A stretch of 64,000 bases of DNA from Mucor racemosus (taxonomy: Eukaryota; Mucoromycota; Mucoromycetes; Mucorales; Mucoraceae), in the NCBI GenBank assembly GCA_027405735.1, contig JAPEHQ010000010.1:744001-808000 (forward strand), given 5' to 3'. Position numbers and translations under genes: made by a program. Positions 19,135-32,298 of this stretch are shown here, in pieces. Each line of letters starts with the position of its first letter. Positions within the stretch are counted from its first letter, which is position 1. The notes under the pieces were generated by a model. The model did no database searches and had not been told where the DNA came from. It worked only from the letters and a program-made list of their open reading frames with translations.

Positions 19135-20680
19135 ATTAGGATCGAAATTTAATGAGATGGGGCTTCTGTTATCGTAGGTTTCAGATGGCTCTTAAATGGT
19201 TTTCAAATGTTTTCGCATAATATTAAATCAAAGTACGTAGAGTCTTTAAAGAGCATGTACTTTCACTCCATAGGCCATTGATAGCTCTTGGAGAATAAAG
19301 ATATTAATATCAGAGTATAAGCGCACTGGCCAAACATTGGCCAAAGCATTGACCAAGTTTGACCTAAAATTGATTTTAAAAAACTGCACACCAAAATTAT
19401 AATGCTAATTTTTTGTATTCACAAGATAGATCCAACTGTATATTGCTCTGTATTTTTTATTTCAGCAAAAAATGTCGATTTTTTGTCGAAACAATCAAAA
19501 TAATAGTTCTTATCACAGCTTAAGCCCTATAGTAACGGGGTTTCAAAATTGATTTGAAAAAAATGAGCGAAAAATGATTCAAAAAATAAAATCGTTTAAA
19601 TGTTCAGGAACTGCAAAGTAAGTCGACCTAGCCTATTAATTGCCTTTTGTATAGTTTTAAATTCTGCATCCATTTAAATAAAATTTAAAAAAATGTTTCG
19701 CGTAAAATTTCGCGCAAAATGCAATTGAAATTTTGGAGGTTTTTTGAGTATACAGGATACTTTTTATGAGTATATATTAAATTTAAATAATAAAAATAAT
19801 GCGAAACAAAATTATCTATTGATCGAGCTATTGTTGAACCTTTTAGCTGTATTTTTCATAGAGAAAAAGAGATTTTTGTCCAAAATTTTTTGAAATTCAG
19901 AATTTGGGATGAGGGTATATAAGGAAAAATTGAAGCGAAAAACGAAGGTATAAATTTATATATATTTTTGGGGATATATCTACGAAAAATCAATATTTTT
20001 AAAAAAACTAAATTGGGTCTAAGAGAGCTCAACGGGATGGATGACATGAATGTAAAAAAGGCGTTGCTCAATTTAACGAATATTTTGAAATCTATTATAA
20101 AAATGCTAAAAAAAATGAAAAAAAAATAAAAGCGTTCAGAATTTTTTTATATTAAAATATGTTATAAAGCACGTTAAAATAAGTAAGTTTTATTATTAGA
20201 AATATTAGTATAGCTTAATTTTTCTTAGAGATATGGAGCCTCAAAGTTTTTGATTTTTAGCAGTGAAATACGCTTAAAAATCTGAAACATTAACATTGAA
20301 AAATTAATAACACCTGCAAAAAGTAGGATATTTTTGGATACTTATTTTTGAATTAAAGTTGAACATTTCAGGTATATTGGTATATAATTTTTTCTTGGTA
20401 TTACTTAGTAAAAAAAAAAAGTAGATCAGGGATGAAAAGAGAGACCCAGTTTTCAAAGAAAAAGCATTGACTTTTACGTGTTTTTGAGTCTTTCATGAGA
20501 TATAGAATAAATTTAGGAATAGGTAGCATAATGCAACCAATTTATATTTATTGAGTAGTCTGTAAGATGTACAATAAAAGTTATTTAATATATGAGTAGT
20601 CATAGAAAATAGACCATGTTCCGATTTTGAAGATTGAAAGCTTTTGAAAATTAGCTTTTAAAAAATCCGGTTTTTTTTAA
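19135..20680 (+). repeat. Dispersed repeat S3, copy a
   Basis: About 1.5 kb matching 36110-37645 in the same orientation over nearly its whole length, with many substitutions and indels. A core (about 19846-20420) also matches both palindrome arms (51300-51860 reverse, 57428-57990 forward). In this copy the frame that is open in the other copies is broken by indels after GMRVYK. No TIR, LTR or target duplication was recognised. Confidence 0.85.
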
Positions 20681-21161
20681 ATCGTAGCGCGTCTTGTGTC
20701 GTTTGAAGAAGATACACAAGTAAATATTTCTCTTTGTTAAATAAAATTATAAAAATAATCTTCCAAAAAATTGTTCCACTTCTATTAATTAATTAATAAT
20801 ACAATTTATGAATTTTTGATGTTGTATAATTCTTATTGTGTGAAGGTTAGTTAGCGAAACGCTGAACTATTTGATATCAATCTACAATTAACTATATGTG
20901 GAAATAGCGCTTACTCGGTTTATTATTTGTTTGAGCAATGAAAAACAACATGTCGAAGCTGGTATTTGACATATTGGTGAATGTTACATGCACCTACATG
21001 AATATGTAAGTTTGAGCTCATTTGGATTAATATTAGTCAAAAAATGCCTGATATTCATATCGGCTCACTCAAAAATAAAAGTATCGCAACTGGGAGATAA
21101 CTATATACAATGTCTATGTAGAATATTTTACACATTATAAATCGAATCACAAACCCACCTT
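20681..21161. other. Intergenic, no gene seen
   Basis: AT-rich sequence between repeat S3 and the small secreted-protein candidate. No supported feature. Confidence 0.4.
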
Positions 21162-21421
21162 TTATTTTTTTGGATATGGGCGAGATCTTGTTAAGTCATG
21201 AGTGATGCTGGCCATTTTTACGGTAGTACTCTTGTTGCTATAGATACAGATGCCTTCCATACCACATTCGCCTAAACTTATTCTGTAGAACAGCAATATT
21301 CTTTATATACAGCGTTAGCATGTGCCTCAGAAAGAGTGTGGCATGTCATTTTGATGGGAGCAGCAGAGACCATCATAATAATAACAGCCGCTAAAGCGGA
21401 GAGTTGGAGAGCAAGTTTCAT
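21162..21421 (-). pseudogene. Small secreted cysteine-containing protein candidate, frame broken
   Basis: The chosen start is the ATG at 21419-21421 giving MKLALQLSALAAVIIMMVSA, a typical signal peptide, followed by APIKMTCHTLSEAHANAVYK. That frame stops at 21278-21280. In another frame directly downstream the strand encodes ECGMEGICIYSNKS and ends PYPKK with a stop at 21162-21164, which continues the cysteine-containing character. I found no GT-AG intron of ordinary length that joins the two parts in phase. Either the gene is frameshifted or the splice is unusual. The family is not recognised. An upstream in-frame ATG at 21461-21463 exists but would put 14 residues ahead of the signal peptide. 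Confidence 0.45.
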
Positions 21422-21959
21422 TTGAATTGATTGTTTTTGAGGATATTTAATTAATGAGGACAATAAGTCAGTTAGTTATCTTGTCCCTTTTATACCTTTT
21501 CCAATTGTTTGCTATAGTATTAATTTATCAAGTTATCCCTTCTTTTGTTGTTGGGCAAAGCTCTGCAAAAAAAAAAAAGATCCAAACATGTGCAAACTAT
21601 TGCAATCAACAGATTTCAAGTAGAGAGTTCACAATTATCTAGGGCACTATTGATATTTAACATGACATCAATAAATGTTCTACTTTATAGGTTACATCAA
21701 TTGTATACACATAATGAGAAAGCAGCATTTTAATATCGCTCTCAATGCTAATATTATTTGACATGTTTCAAATCTCTATTTGTTGACCTTCAATTAGGCA
21801 TTTATTAATCCTAAATCAAAACAAAGCAAAAGTTATCAGAAATGAAACAAAATAAACTTGATTATATTTTGTTTAATTAGAGTTTTATTTTGGTTTATGG
21901 CAATAAAAGTAAAGGGAGGAAGAAGAGAAAAAGATATATCAAGGTTTATATAATTTTGT
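21422..21959. other. Intergenic between secreted-protein candidate and SEC26
   Basis: Contains an A run at about 21567-21578 and the 3' flank of SEC26. No supported gene. Confidence 0.4.
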
Positions 21960-24900
21960 TTAAGCAACAGTCTTTTGTGCTAATGTAATTTTATCACCAA
22001 GACTTAATGCAATACCTTGAGTCTTTGAACGAATACGAATATGACCAGTAATTGGTCCATCTCCATTCTTTTCAATACTCAAGTTTGCTAGTGCATCTTC
22101 ACCAAAGATACTTCTAGCATACATATTGGCTGATAAGAAACCGCAATCTCCTTCTAATTGCTTCTTGGGTGTTAAGCAGCTCATGTTAGTTGAGTCCATG
22201 ATATGTTGCAAATAACCTCTCAAATCACTAAATAAAATCATATTGAGTTCAAAGATCATGAACAAAAAATACAAGCTAAACTTACCCAACATTGGTATTA
22301 ACATTGACCTTGTTCTCCCATTCAAATTCGGTCCACATGGAACGGAATTGAGTCTCATTACAGTAAGCAGGATTGATGTAATCCATGATATCAATATGAA
22401 TATCGTTCAATACAACACAGTTTTCAGTTGATCCATGAGAATCGTAAACAATATTACCGAAAATGACACCTGTCTCGGTAGAAGAAACCTTAATTGGAGC
22501 CTTAACTGTCAAGAAGGAATGAGGAGCTAAATTGTGTGTGGCAGGACGATCAACAAGCTTGAGATCACCTAAAGTGGCAAACTCAACAGTCAAGTTTTGC
22601 AATGTCTCATTAGTTTGATTTACAATTAAAACATCCATTAAAATATCGTATTGGTGAACGTTAACAACGGCTTCGGCATACACCTTATCAGAGAAACCAG
22701 TTAATTGCACAATACGATTCAATTTAGACATCAAATCATCCTTATCGTCAAGAGATCCTGTAGCACGAGAAAGATCTTGGTCGTATTCATCTGCAGCACC
22801 ACCAGATTTCTTCGAGAATTGACGGAAAACAATAGCATCGTCTACTTGAACTTGCACGCTAGCTTCGCTTTCAGCCTTTGCATCAGCTAAACGCTTATCC
22901 TCAGCTTGAAGTTGTTTTGCGTAAACTTCGCGAGTATCCTGCAAATAAACGGTATTAATTTCTTCGCTTTGACCAGCTGTACCAACAATACGCAAATCTT
23001 GCATGATACGATCATATGAATCTTCATCAATTTCGAATGCAACAAACTTAGATTGACCGATACGTAAAATACTGGTCATGATCAACATGGCTTCAGCCTT
23101 ACGAGCATTTGCAAGAGCTACATCGGAAGCAACCTTGTTGTAACGGAGCACCAACTTGGTAATGGCAGTTGATAGAACTGTACCAAGGAAGTAATCACCA
23201 GCAAGTAAGAGAGATCTAAGTGGTGGCTTCTTGGCAGCCTTTACAGCTTCTAATCTAGAGGTAGATGCAGAAGATTCAGTGTAAGCACTTTCAGTAGCAT
23301 ATGTACCATCAGCAAGAATACGACGAGGAGCGGCAGCACCAGATGGAACAGCAGCCTTGTCGCCCTTTTCTTCATCATTATCAGCAGCCTCAGTGGCATC
23401 CAATAACTTTTGTTCTGATGCTAATAATGGAATTTCACCCAAAGCATGACGAATTTGTTTCCAAGCATCATCAATTTCTTTTATATTTTCACAATATTCA
23501 CCAATAATCCAAAGTGCACCACGGAATACCTTTCCTGATTTCATATCGGCAAATGTATCTAATAGCTTTTCCAAAATGGATTCTCTCAATCCAGGGAATT
23601 TTTCAACAACTTCACGAACAAATGCAACGACATCAACAGCTGCTGGATTGTTAGAATCACCCAAGAATTCCATAAGAACATGAACAACATTAGCTGCAAC
23701 TTCTGAGAATTTGATAGCGCAAGTGTGAATAGATTGAATCAAAAGCTGGCGGTATTCGGTGTTCTACAATAATGGGGATATGATTAATGCTGCATTTTTT
23801 CAGCAAATTTTGTACAATTATACCTTTTCGTATGCATCGTCTTGGGTTTTGGACAACTCTTTCTTGAGGAAAAGAACAACTTCTTGGACATTTCTTGAAG
23901 AAACCATCTCCAAGGCAATACGAATAGCCTTACGACGAACTTCAATGTCAGGACTAGGAAAAAATATGCATTAATTCCATGATTAATGCAGCAAATTTGT
24001 ATAAATTTAGCTTACCTAGATAATACTTGAAGAATATCCATTACTAAATCATCTAAAACACGATCATGCTTATTTCTAATTTCTTCGAGTCTATCGAGAA
24101 CGATAAGTTTAACATTGTTATCAGATTCCTTGACAATAAGTTCGATATAACAGGAGGCAGCGGCTACATTTAATAGTTAATATAGGTTTATAAATTGAGT
24201 TGCATGCCCTACCTTTGACAGCAGCAGGACTAGTAGTCAAGTATAAAAGAACAGCAGCAGCTTCGTATTTAACAGAGTGAGAAGCAGCGGCTAAAAGCTC
24301 AGATAAACAGCGGATATAGGTAGCCTACGATTTGTCTAAATTAATAATATTGCGATGAAATCTATCTGAAATAATTTACCTTGTTTGCAGAGCTGACCTT
24401 GGAGTCTTTACGGATCAATTCAATAACGGCCAATTGTAATAATTCATCAAATGTAGGAACAGAATCAATTACTTGCAAGAGATATTGGACAGCGAGAGCT
24501 TGATCGACATTACACAAAACAACAAAAGCATTACGTCTACAGGTCATATCTGCCTCCTATTAAAAAAAGTAAATAACGAGAAATGTCTATACGATCCTAA
24601 CTTACCGAGAGCAAGAATGATTGAACAACTTCAGGTGCATCAGGGAAAAGATGATCAAAGGCCTTAAAAATAGCACCAATAGCGAAAACTGCGTTCTTTC
24701 TAACATAAGAATGGCGATGTTCCTGTATAATTTTATCAATAATTTGTTGCTTATTATAACCGAATCTATATCAAACAAATTACCAAACAAGCTCTAACAG
24801 AAGGTACAAGTGGCTCAAGAACTTCAGCTTCCTTAATTTTACATAAGAAACGAAGAGTTGAACCTCGAATATATTCATTAGGATGTTGAAGATCGTTCAT

Positions 24901-25264
24901 GAGAGCATTACTGTGATATGAAAAAATTAGATATATGAATAAGTTTCATCTTATATCAAACTTACCAGACTAAAATGAACTCGTCTTTGAGTTTACCATC
25001 TGGCTTTGTCTTGGGACAAATTTCCCAATAGAATTGTAATAACTTTTTTAATTGCTTATTTCTAGAAGGCAATACAAAACGAATGACATGCAATAAAAGC
25101 TTTTCCATAGGATCACCATTTAACATGATGACAAGCAATTTCTTCATTGTTTCGATACGAGTTTCATCAGAACCTTTCTCAAAGGCTCTTTGAAAGTCTT
25201 GAAGAGAAGGTGTTTCTGTCGCGTCGTCTTGATAAACAAGCGTGTAGCAAAGGTCGGTTGCCAT
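21960..25264 (-). CDS. SEC26: Coatomer subunit beta (beta-COP)
   Basis: Nine exons: 25264-24966, 24910-24784, 24722-24606, 24556-24380, 24324-24213, 24163-24016, 23953-23824, 23763-22286 and 22227-21960. They join in frame to 951 residues, close to the usual 950 or so for beta-COP. The introns are 49-62 nt with GTAAG-type donors. The N-terminal part is an adaptin/HEAT solenoid ([35 protein letters not shown]). The C-terminal half carries the coatomer beta appendage platform ([40 protein letters not shown]). It is part of the COPI coat on Golgi-derived vesicles and is needed for retrograde transport. The start codon lies 307 bp from the divergent DHFR start. No defects seen. Confidence 0.95.
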
Positions 25265-25571
25265 CTTGATTTCTTTTTGATATCTCGGTAACGAAAATAT
25301 AACTTTGTTTTTGCTGAACTTTTTTTTCTTTCAAGAAAAAGAAAGTTTTATAACTATGTAAAAAGAGATGAAGAAGGGTGAAAAATAAATGATAGAGCTT
25401 CTGTGTAAGTGCAAATCCACCAGCAACTCGACACATGTATTTGGTTATCCGAAGCGGTAATATTAGTTGTGTTGAATGTGCATACATTTGATTGGTTAAT
25501 CAGTTGTCTATAACTTCTTTCTGCTGTGCTCAAATGGACCCCTTGTTCCTTTTGTTTCTTGGAGACGGAAA
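25265..25571. promoter_or_regulatory. Shared intergenic region of divergent SEC26 and DFR1
   Basis: The 307 bp between two start codons pointing apart must hold both promoters. Only poly-A/T runs and no clear TATA box are visible. Confidence 0.6.
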
Positions 25572-26266
25572 ATGGCAGTAGATAAAAAGAAGCCATTTAT
25601 ATTTATGGCTGCTGCTTTGGCAGAGAATGGTGGAATCGGTTATGAAAATGGATTGCCTTGGAGTATTCCTGGTGATTGGAAATTCTTTGAAAATATCACA
25701 TCGAAATCTTACAATGGCTCTTTTGGAGGATCGCATATTCCTGATGATACAACTGTTTGGAGTAATGTTGTTATTATGGGCAGGCATTCTTACGAATCAA
25801 GACCAATGCTTTCTGTGCCATTATTTCATAGATACAATGTTATCGTTTCGAGAAATGCTAATTATGAAATGTAGGGCAAAATAAGACTGAAACATCTGTA
25901 AAATTAAACTTTTTTATTGGCATTAGTAATCCCTCTCCTATAGCTGAATTGGTACCAAGTTTAGATCAGGCATTTGATTTAGCTAATAGAATAGTAAAAG
26001 AAGATGGTCGCATTTTCATATTAGGAGGAGAGCAAATCTATCGTCAAAGTATTTTACTTCCTGAGTGTACACATGTACTTCTTACAAATATTCACAGCTC
26101 TAAACCTATTCCATGCGATACGTTTATACCCAAAATTGATTCTAATGTATTTAGATTAGCAACACATGATGAATTAGAAGAGTTCTTACACGAAAGCGTA
26201 CCTAAAGGAAGACAGACGCATGAATATTTTCAATACGAATTTGTTCTCCATATCCGAAAGCAATAA
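25572..26266 (+). CDS. DFR1: Dihydrofolate reductase
   Basis: Two exons, 25572-25870 and 25927-26266, with a 56-nt intron (GTAGGG...ATTAG), giving 212 residues. It reduces dihydrofolate to tetrahydrofolate with NADPH, feeding thymidylate and purine synthesis. Visible family motifs are the substrate loop GIGYENGLPWSIPGDW, the NADPH-binding VIMGRHSYES and FILGGEQIY. The acidic catalytic residue expected soon after LPW fits E in KFFENI. Length is typical of fungal enzymes, which are somewhat longer than animal ones. Divergent from SEC26. Confidence 0.95.
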
Positions 26267-27398
26267 CTTCTTTGTGCAATATTTAGAAGCATAGATACTC
26301 TGTTGAAATATTAAATAAATCATAAATACTATGTATGTTTACGTTGTTCTGTATTTGAGCATTGCACTAGAGTAATCAGTACTTCGTCATTTAGATATTA
26401 GGCTAATTGAGATTTGAGTTGCTCGTTGAGCAATTTTAATCTGTCAATTTCAATGACTGAATGGGTTGTGGAGTGGAATATGTGTACCATCATTTACAAT
26501 AGGTTAATTTGATGATCGATCTTCAATAATCAGGGCTTTTTATCTTCTTTTTTCTTTTCAAGATTGCCACCACTTTTTTTTTCTTCAAGATTGTAAAGCA
26601 TTTTTTAAACAAACAGTCTTTAAAATTAATAACATCCAATACAGAATTAAAATCTATGGCTAAGTATCTAATAATCAGATTAAGCTTATTATGTATCTTG
26701 TGCCATATTTTAGGTACAGGTATGCTTTCAGGTTTTTTTCGTTTAAAATCCATGCTTGTTGGTTTCAGATTGCAACGATGACAATTCAAAATTTAAAACT
26801 AAGACAAATCCGGAAGGGTCCGGTTGTTCCGACCCAGATTATTACATCTGGTTTTTAAATTTCAAGTGATATAATTGGCCCTTGTCATTTCGATCTTTTC
26901 AGATATTCGATATTACTCCTTCAAAAATGCAGTTAGAACCGAGGAAAATAGTGCAAATGAAAGAAAATTATTTTGTGCATAATATAATGTCAATAAAAAT
27001 TATAAAAAACCCGGATTTAGTTCGCTTAACGGTGAAAGATGGCTGTTCATTCAGTAATGTCTATATTTATGGATATTGCAATTGTCAAAGGCTTTTGCGA
27101 AACTTTTGCAGCCAGAAAAAGCGATGACTCAAATTGTACCTTTAATTTTATGTATAATAATCTTGAGAATCTTTAAAATGAGTAGAGATGTCGATGATTG
27201 AAAAATAGGAAATCTTGCATTTTTTAACATGCAGCTCAGATCAGATCAAATTATTGCGGCGTATCATGGAATAATTTTAGAATCAATTGTGCGATAACCT
27301 TGTTTATGAATACTCAAACTATGTCTTGTTCTATCAATATTGAACAAATACTATAATAATTTTGATACTAAAGTTTAATATATTGCGTATGTAATTAA
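26267..27398. other. Intergenic between DFR1 and the flavoprotein; possible decayed coding traces
   Basis: On the minus strand near 26405-26465 a short open run ends in LNEQLKSQLA with a stop, preceded by an acceptor-like CAG. I could not join it in frame to an upstream exon. An 88-codon lysine-rich open frame at 26523-26789 has no recognisable features. I see no supportable gene. Confidence 0.4.
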
Positions 27399-29642
27399 CT
27401 ATTTAATGTATGTATTTAAGAATGCAAATGCTTTGTTAATATCATCTTCCGAATTAACAAGAGTGGCGTGAGCAATATATAAATCAGGGCGAACAATAAC
27501 AAGAGCAGTAGGTGGCTCTTCTGTAATTGAGCAAACATCAAAGTGAGATTGGAGGCCAACCATTTTTGTAACGGAATCGTATGTGTTTGATGGATGATAT
27601 TCTACCCAGAAATTCTCTGACTCGAGTTCTTCAACAATAATTATCCTCTGTTTATCATTTCCGCAAAGATTTGCGATATTAACCTTAATTTCTTTTGCTA
27701 AACTATATTCAGAAATATGCCATATAGATTCTATAATTACTGGACGTATGGAATTCCCGAAACTCGTTTGAAGTTTATTCCAGAATTTGGAGGTCAAGGA
27801 AGACGGATTGTATCCAGCCGGACGTGTGCTTACCCATAAAGCTGTGTGCTTTCCAGTGCTGCTTATAATTTGATGAAGTGTCTTTTTTTCGAGTAAGTAC
27901 TCAGGCCCATCATTGGATATCGATCTTTTTAATAATAATGCTGTCTCTGGTAGAAATTTGCCTGCTGTAATCAAAGATGGCTCCGATGCCTTACTAACTA
28001 GTGGGGAAGAATCTTCCAGAGCTAAATGCATCTATAAATTTGTGATTTTAATACCAATTAGCATACATAGTTACTATTATAAGTTACCTGGAGTATGGTA
28101 GACATGCCATATTCTTTTAATTTTGACATACTAAATGCAGACGAAAATACAAAATATCTGAATATGGCTATATTTCGAAGGATTAGTAAATCTATATTTG
28201 ATTTTATTTGAATATTCATTTTACCCATAACAAAACTAACGCTCATTGCGAGTTCTGTGGCATTACCAGTTTGGCTGATTACATTATCTGCGACTGGCTC
28301 CCGCTATTTATACATTGTTTATTAATAATTCTTACAAGATTTTTCTCTAAAATTACCTCGGTTGAATACGAATTTAAGAGTAACTCATCATCAGTTGTTG
28401 AGCCTTTTAATGCTAGCGACATTTTCCATGCAAGATTGTCAGCTATGCAAATAATACGAATTATTAAGCGAGTTCATTTGTAATGTTTAGTAGCTACGCT
28501 TACCATCTTGTAAACCCAAATTCATGCCTTGGCCCCCGATAGGTGAATGACAATGAGCTGCATCTAAAGAAACCATTTGAGTTTATAATCACACAGCAAA
28601 GCATTGATTGCTCTCCACTCACCTCCGATCAAAAAAGCTTTTCCGCGACGAAAGCCATTAGCTTTTCTTTCGTTGATGTAAAAATGTGTTAACCATGCAG
28701 GATCGCTAGCTCTCAAATCTAATGTATCAGCCCTAATTTTCAAGATTTCATTAACTTCCTCCATTGATAAATGCTCAGAATCATCTTCGCAAATACCATG
28801 GGTGATAGTATCATATTCTTTAGGTATAGCTCGTTTCGCATAAGGTCCTTTATTAGCAATTATACGGAACAGGTTACTTTTACGGTTGCTATGGTCATAG
28901 TTTATCGGTATCAAGAGAACCATACCATCAGAATGATAGAAAATATTGAATTTATCTTTTACAATGTCCAAACTAGGCCCAGAAAGCACCACATCAGCTA
29001 ATGCAAATTGTGTGTTTGAAGAGTAACCCTTATAAGTCCAAGTTAAATCATTCTTTCGCACAGTAGAATGTGAACCATCAGCGCCGATAATATATTTTCC
29101 TTGAATATTTTCTGTTGTTTTTCCGTCATCTTTCACTAAAACAGCTGTTACAAGCTTGTCATGTTCTGTATATAATTCTAATTTAGTGTTCCAATGTATA
29201 GTAATTTGCTCTTCAATCAACGAAGCAAGGACAGCTTCAGTTTTAGATTGAGGAATGCTTGTCAATTGTGGGAAATTAGTTTCATCAACGTCGTCAACTT
29301 CAATTGATGTTGTCTAAAGATTTAATAGAATATTTTAACGATTAAAATAACGCATTTGGGAAGTACGCAAAATTCGTTAAATACCTCACAATCCTCAATG
29401 AATAACTGAGCACCACGCAAGACATATGCTTCTTGTAAAAGGCGATGAGCAATTCCTTTATTCTCGAATATTTCTAAGGAGCGAGCTGTAACAAAGAATG
29501 CTCTACTTTGGGTAGTGGGTCCTTGCTTTTGATCGCAAATGTAGACCGAATGGCCTTGCATGATCATTTGGTACGCAAAGAATAAGCCTACAGGACCAGC
29601 ACCGCATACAATGACATCGTATACTGTATTATCAAGGGTCAT
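27399..29642 (-). CDS. FAD-dependent aromatic monooxygenase, phenol 2-monooxygenase type
   Basis: Six exons, 29642-29385, 29313-28623, 28563-28504, 28442-28357, 28303-28088 and 28031-27399, join to 647 residues. The three group A flavoprotein hydroxylase signatures are present: the dinucleotide fold GAGPVG (14-19), the DG motif GADGSHSTVRK (about 163-173) and the GD motif GDAAHCHSPIGGQGMNLGLQ split across exons 2 and 3 with G316-D317. The C-terminal part (about residues 440-647) has the thioredoxin-like fold position of phenol hydroxylases (VRPDLYIAHATL near the end). Family enzymes add a hydroxyl to phenolic rings using NADPH and O2. The actual substrate here is unknown. No cluster partners are nearby, so it is probably a stand-alone catabolic or detoxifying enzyme. 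Confidence 0.88.
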
Positions 29643-31523
29643 TTTCTAATTAATTTGCGATAATATATGTAAAATAAATAAAAGGATAATGTCTGTTTTT
29701 ACTATTCAAATTTATTTATTCAAATTTATTTGACACAAAATAGCGGTGGTTTCAAAGCAAATGCGTCGAGGTTTTTCGATTTTCTCGGTCTTGGGATCCT
29801 AAACTCAAAATTCTATTTTAACTTTTGGTACTAATTCTTTAGAATATTTACATGAAAAGGTTACTATATTCATCTACTGTTCTTGCGAGAATTTACTTGA
29901 TTTTTAATATTAGAAAGTTCTGAGATTTAGTAATAGCATGTACATGTATCATTTTCCATATCATTCCAAAATTGGTCGTTATGCGCGGTTATTAACTATG
30001 TCGGCCATAACCTCCTTAACTGATTTGAATGTGTTGATGAACTAGTTTACTGTACTCGGTTTTGGACATTTGTAACAAACACGAGCTATGAATGTTTCAT
30101 TCTTGATGTTGTCTCGATCTAAACTGTACTAAACTAATTGAAACTAATGGTAAACAAATCGATAATCCCTAATATTAGCTTTTACTACAGAATTTTGAAC
30201 AGTTACAATCACTCTATTCTGTTAAAAGCATCAAAATCAAGTATAATTTGTAATGTAGTATTTGTAACATTGCAATTGACGGTATTCAAACGCAAAAAAA
30301 ATAATGCCTCTTTTTTTGGCTGTTAAGTGGTAAATTTCATGGTAAATTTCATGAGGTCGCTCAAGACAACAATAAACATACTAGATAATTGGTTTCTAGA
30401 TTAAAATATTACTGAATATAACATTTTATTCGTTATAACATCTATATATGTAATATACATAAATCTAATATCACTTGAATATATACAGGGAAAAATGGGG
30501 TACACATCTGCACTTTGTGTTTGGTTGTCGGTGTCAGGGACCAGCAGCTGTCAAAATTTACCAATTCTAATCTGAGCAAATGAAGTTGTGTATCTTGTCC
30601 TTGGGAGGCATACATAGTGTCTGTAATGGCATATTTTAGGTATAAACCTTTCTAAACGCTTTATAAACAGAGAATTTCAGTTTTTCGTACAAATATATTT
30701 TGTGTATATTACATCAGATCTTATAAACATGGCAATAATCGAAGCAAATCGCACATTTTTAAAGTGGGTCACAATTTTTAAAGGATTTTTCGAACACTCA
30801 AAAAAACGTTGAAAACATCGTATTGCTTTTAAAATGTTTACTGTTATCTTAAATTCAGTTTAGTATTTTTTTTTACTGTAAATTCACATTGATAATACAC
30901 ATGTAAAATTATTTATTTCTTAAGTATTCATTTTCTAATCAAATCTGAGCTTCAATTACAAAATGACATTTCTACGAAAAAAGCACTACAATGGCATTGC
31001 TCAAGCTTTGTAGCATTTTGTAGTGAATTGGCTGTATTGCTTGGTTCAGATATGATATGAATATGAGTATTGACTTATATTAGAAGTTTTCTATTGTGTG
31101 TTTTTGATTTACAGATCAACCCAAATAGAATTTTTGATTGTGCAAATTCAGACTTTTTTTTTTGGCATCCTTCAGGATTTATGTATCAATAATCTTCCAA
31201 CATTCGTATCTAAGCATTTGATTTCGCTTAATGTTGCTAACTCAAAGTATTCATGCACAGCCTTCTCCAAGGATTGCCATCTGATAAATAACTGTCAATG
31301 TAGCTTTTGACATCTACCAAGCGAACTAATAGAACGGTAAAAGTGAGGCTTTAATTTTATTATAAATAAGGAAGATATCATTTTCGCTTTGATTCTGTTT
31401 TCTAAACAAAGATATGTAATTACAGGTAACACACATTATTTATATATCTTTTTAATTGTATTTTTTAATAATATATTTTGATCTTAATAGAAAGCTTGAT
31501 TGATTTGGTTTGTATTATACAAT
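29643..31523. other. Gene-free 1.9 kb between two minus-strand genes
   Basis: Contains the flavoprotein promoter side near 29650 and the ATP16 3' flank. There are scattered A/T runs and short open frames without features. No RNA gene or repeat copy recognised. Confidence 0.5.
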
Positions 31524-32298
31524 TTACTTGGACAAAGCGCTTTGAAGAGCTTCATAAACCTCAACCTCGACCTTGGCAGCAGCCTTCTCCTTATCAGAGG
31601 CAGCACTACCAACTTGACGTTGAGCCTCAGCGAGACCAGCTTGAACACGCTATAAAAAAAATAAAAAAAAAAGTTAATTTCTTCAATAATCCCCCATAAA
31701 AATCTCCAATAAATCCAAATTATAAATACCTCAAGAGAGAGTTCCTCGATAGGGAAAGCCTCGACAGCATTGATGTTGAGAGAGTTATCAGGGTTGATAG
31801 TGGCGAAACCACCAGAAACTATAAATATAAAATTAACAGGGGTAAGTTCTATAGCTCAAAATTTCAAATATTGACATTTTTACCAAAGAATTTCTTGGTA
31901 AGTTCAGCGGTTTCAACAACTTCAACGACACCAGGGTTCAATTGTTCGATAGTAGGAACGTGGTTAGCGAGAATACCCATATCACCAGAGGTGGCAGCCA
32001 AGTTGACTTGTTGAACATCAGTGGCCTTGTAAATAGCCTATTGATTATACATAATTTATATTAGATGTTGCTGTACATTTGATTGATCGAAACATTGAAT
32101 TTTCTGTGAATTTACCTTGTGAGGGACAACGAAGGTCAAACGAAGAGCTTCGGAAGCAGCGGGAGCTTCAGTGGCGTAGAAACGAGCTAAAGATAAAGAT
32201 GATTTGAGTATTCAAATGTTAAAATGTCAATCTAATTGGTAGTTACCCATAGCGAGAGGCTTGATGGCAGCACGAGCAGACTTGGCGAGAACGTTCAT
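31524..32298 (-). CDS. ATP16: Mitochondrial ATP synthase subunit delta (F1 central stalk)
   Basis: Five exons, 32298-32247, 32186-32116, 32037-31884, 31818-31730 and 31649-31524, with introns of 60-80 nt, give 163 residues. The N-terminus MNVLAKSARAAIKPLAMARF is a mitochondrial presequence. The beta-sandwich domain is recognisable (LRLTFVVPHKAIY, VNLAATSGDMGILANHVPTI, FFVSGGFATINPD). It is followed by the helical hairpin (RVQAGLAEAQRQV...KVEVEVYEALQSAL). Equivalent to bacterial epsilon; it couples rotation of the c-ring to F1. Its start faces that of ATP2, another F1 subunit, across 658 bp. Confidence 0.95.

Noticed and set aside
26405..26790. Possible coiled-coil gene on the minus strand (LNEQLKSQLA and an upstream Lys-rich frame)
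   Set aside because: The apparent exons do not join in phase and nothing upstream resembles a conserved protein.
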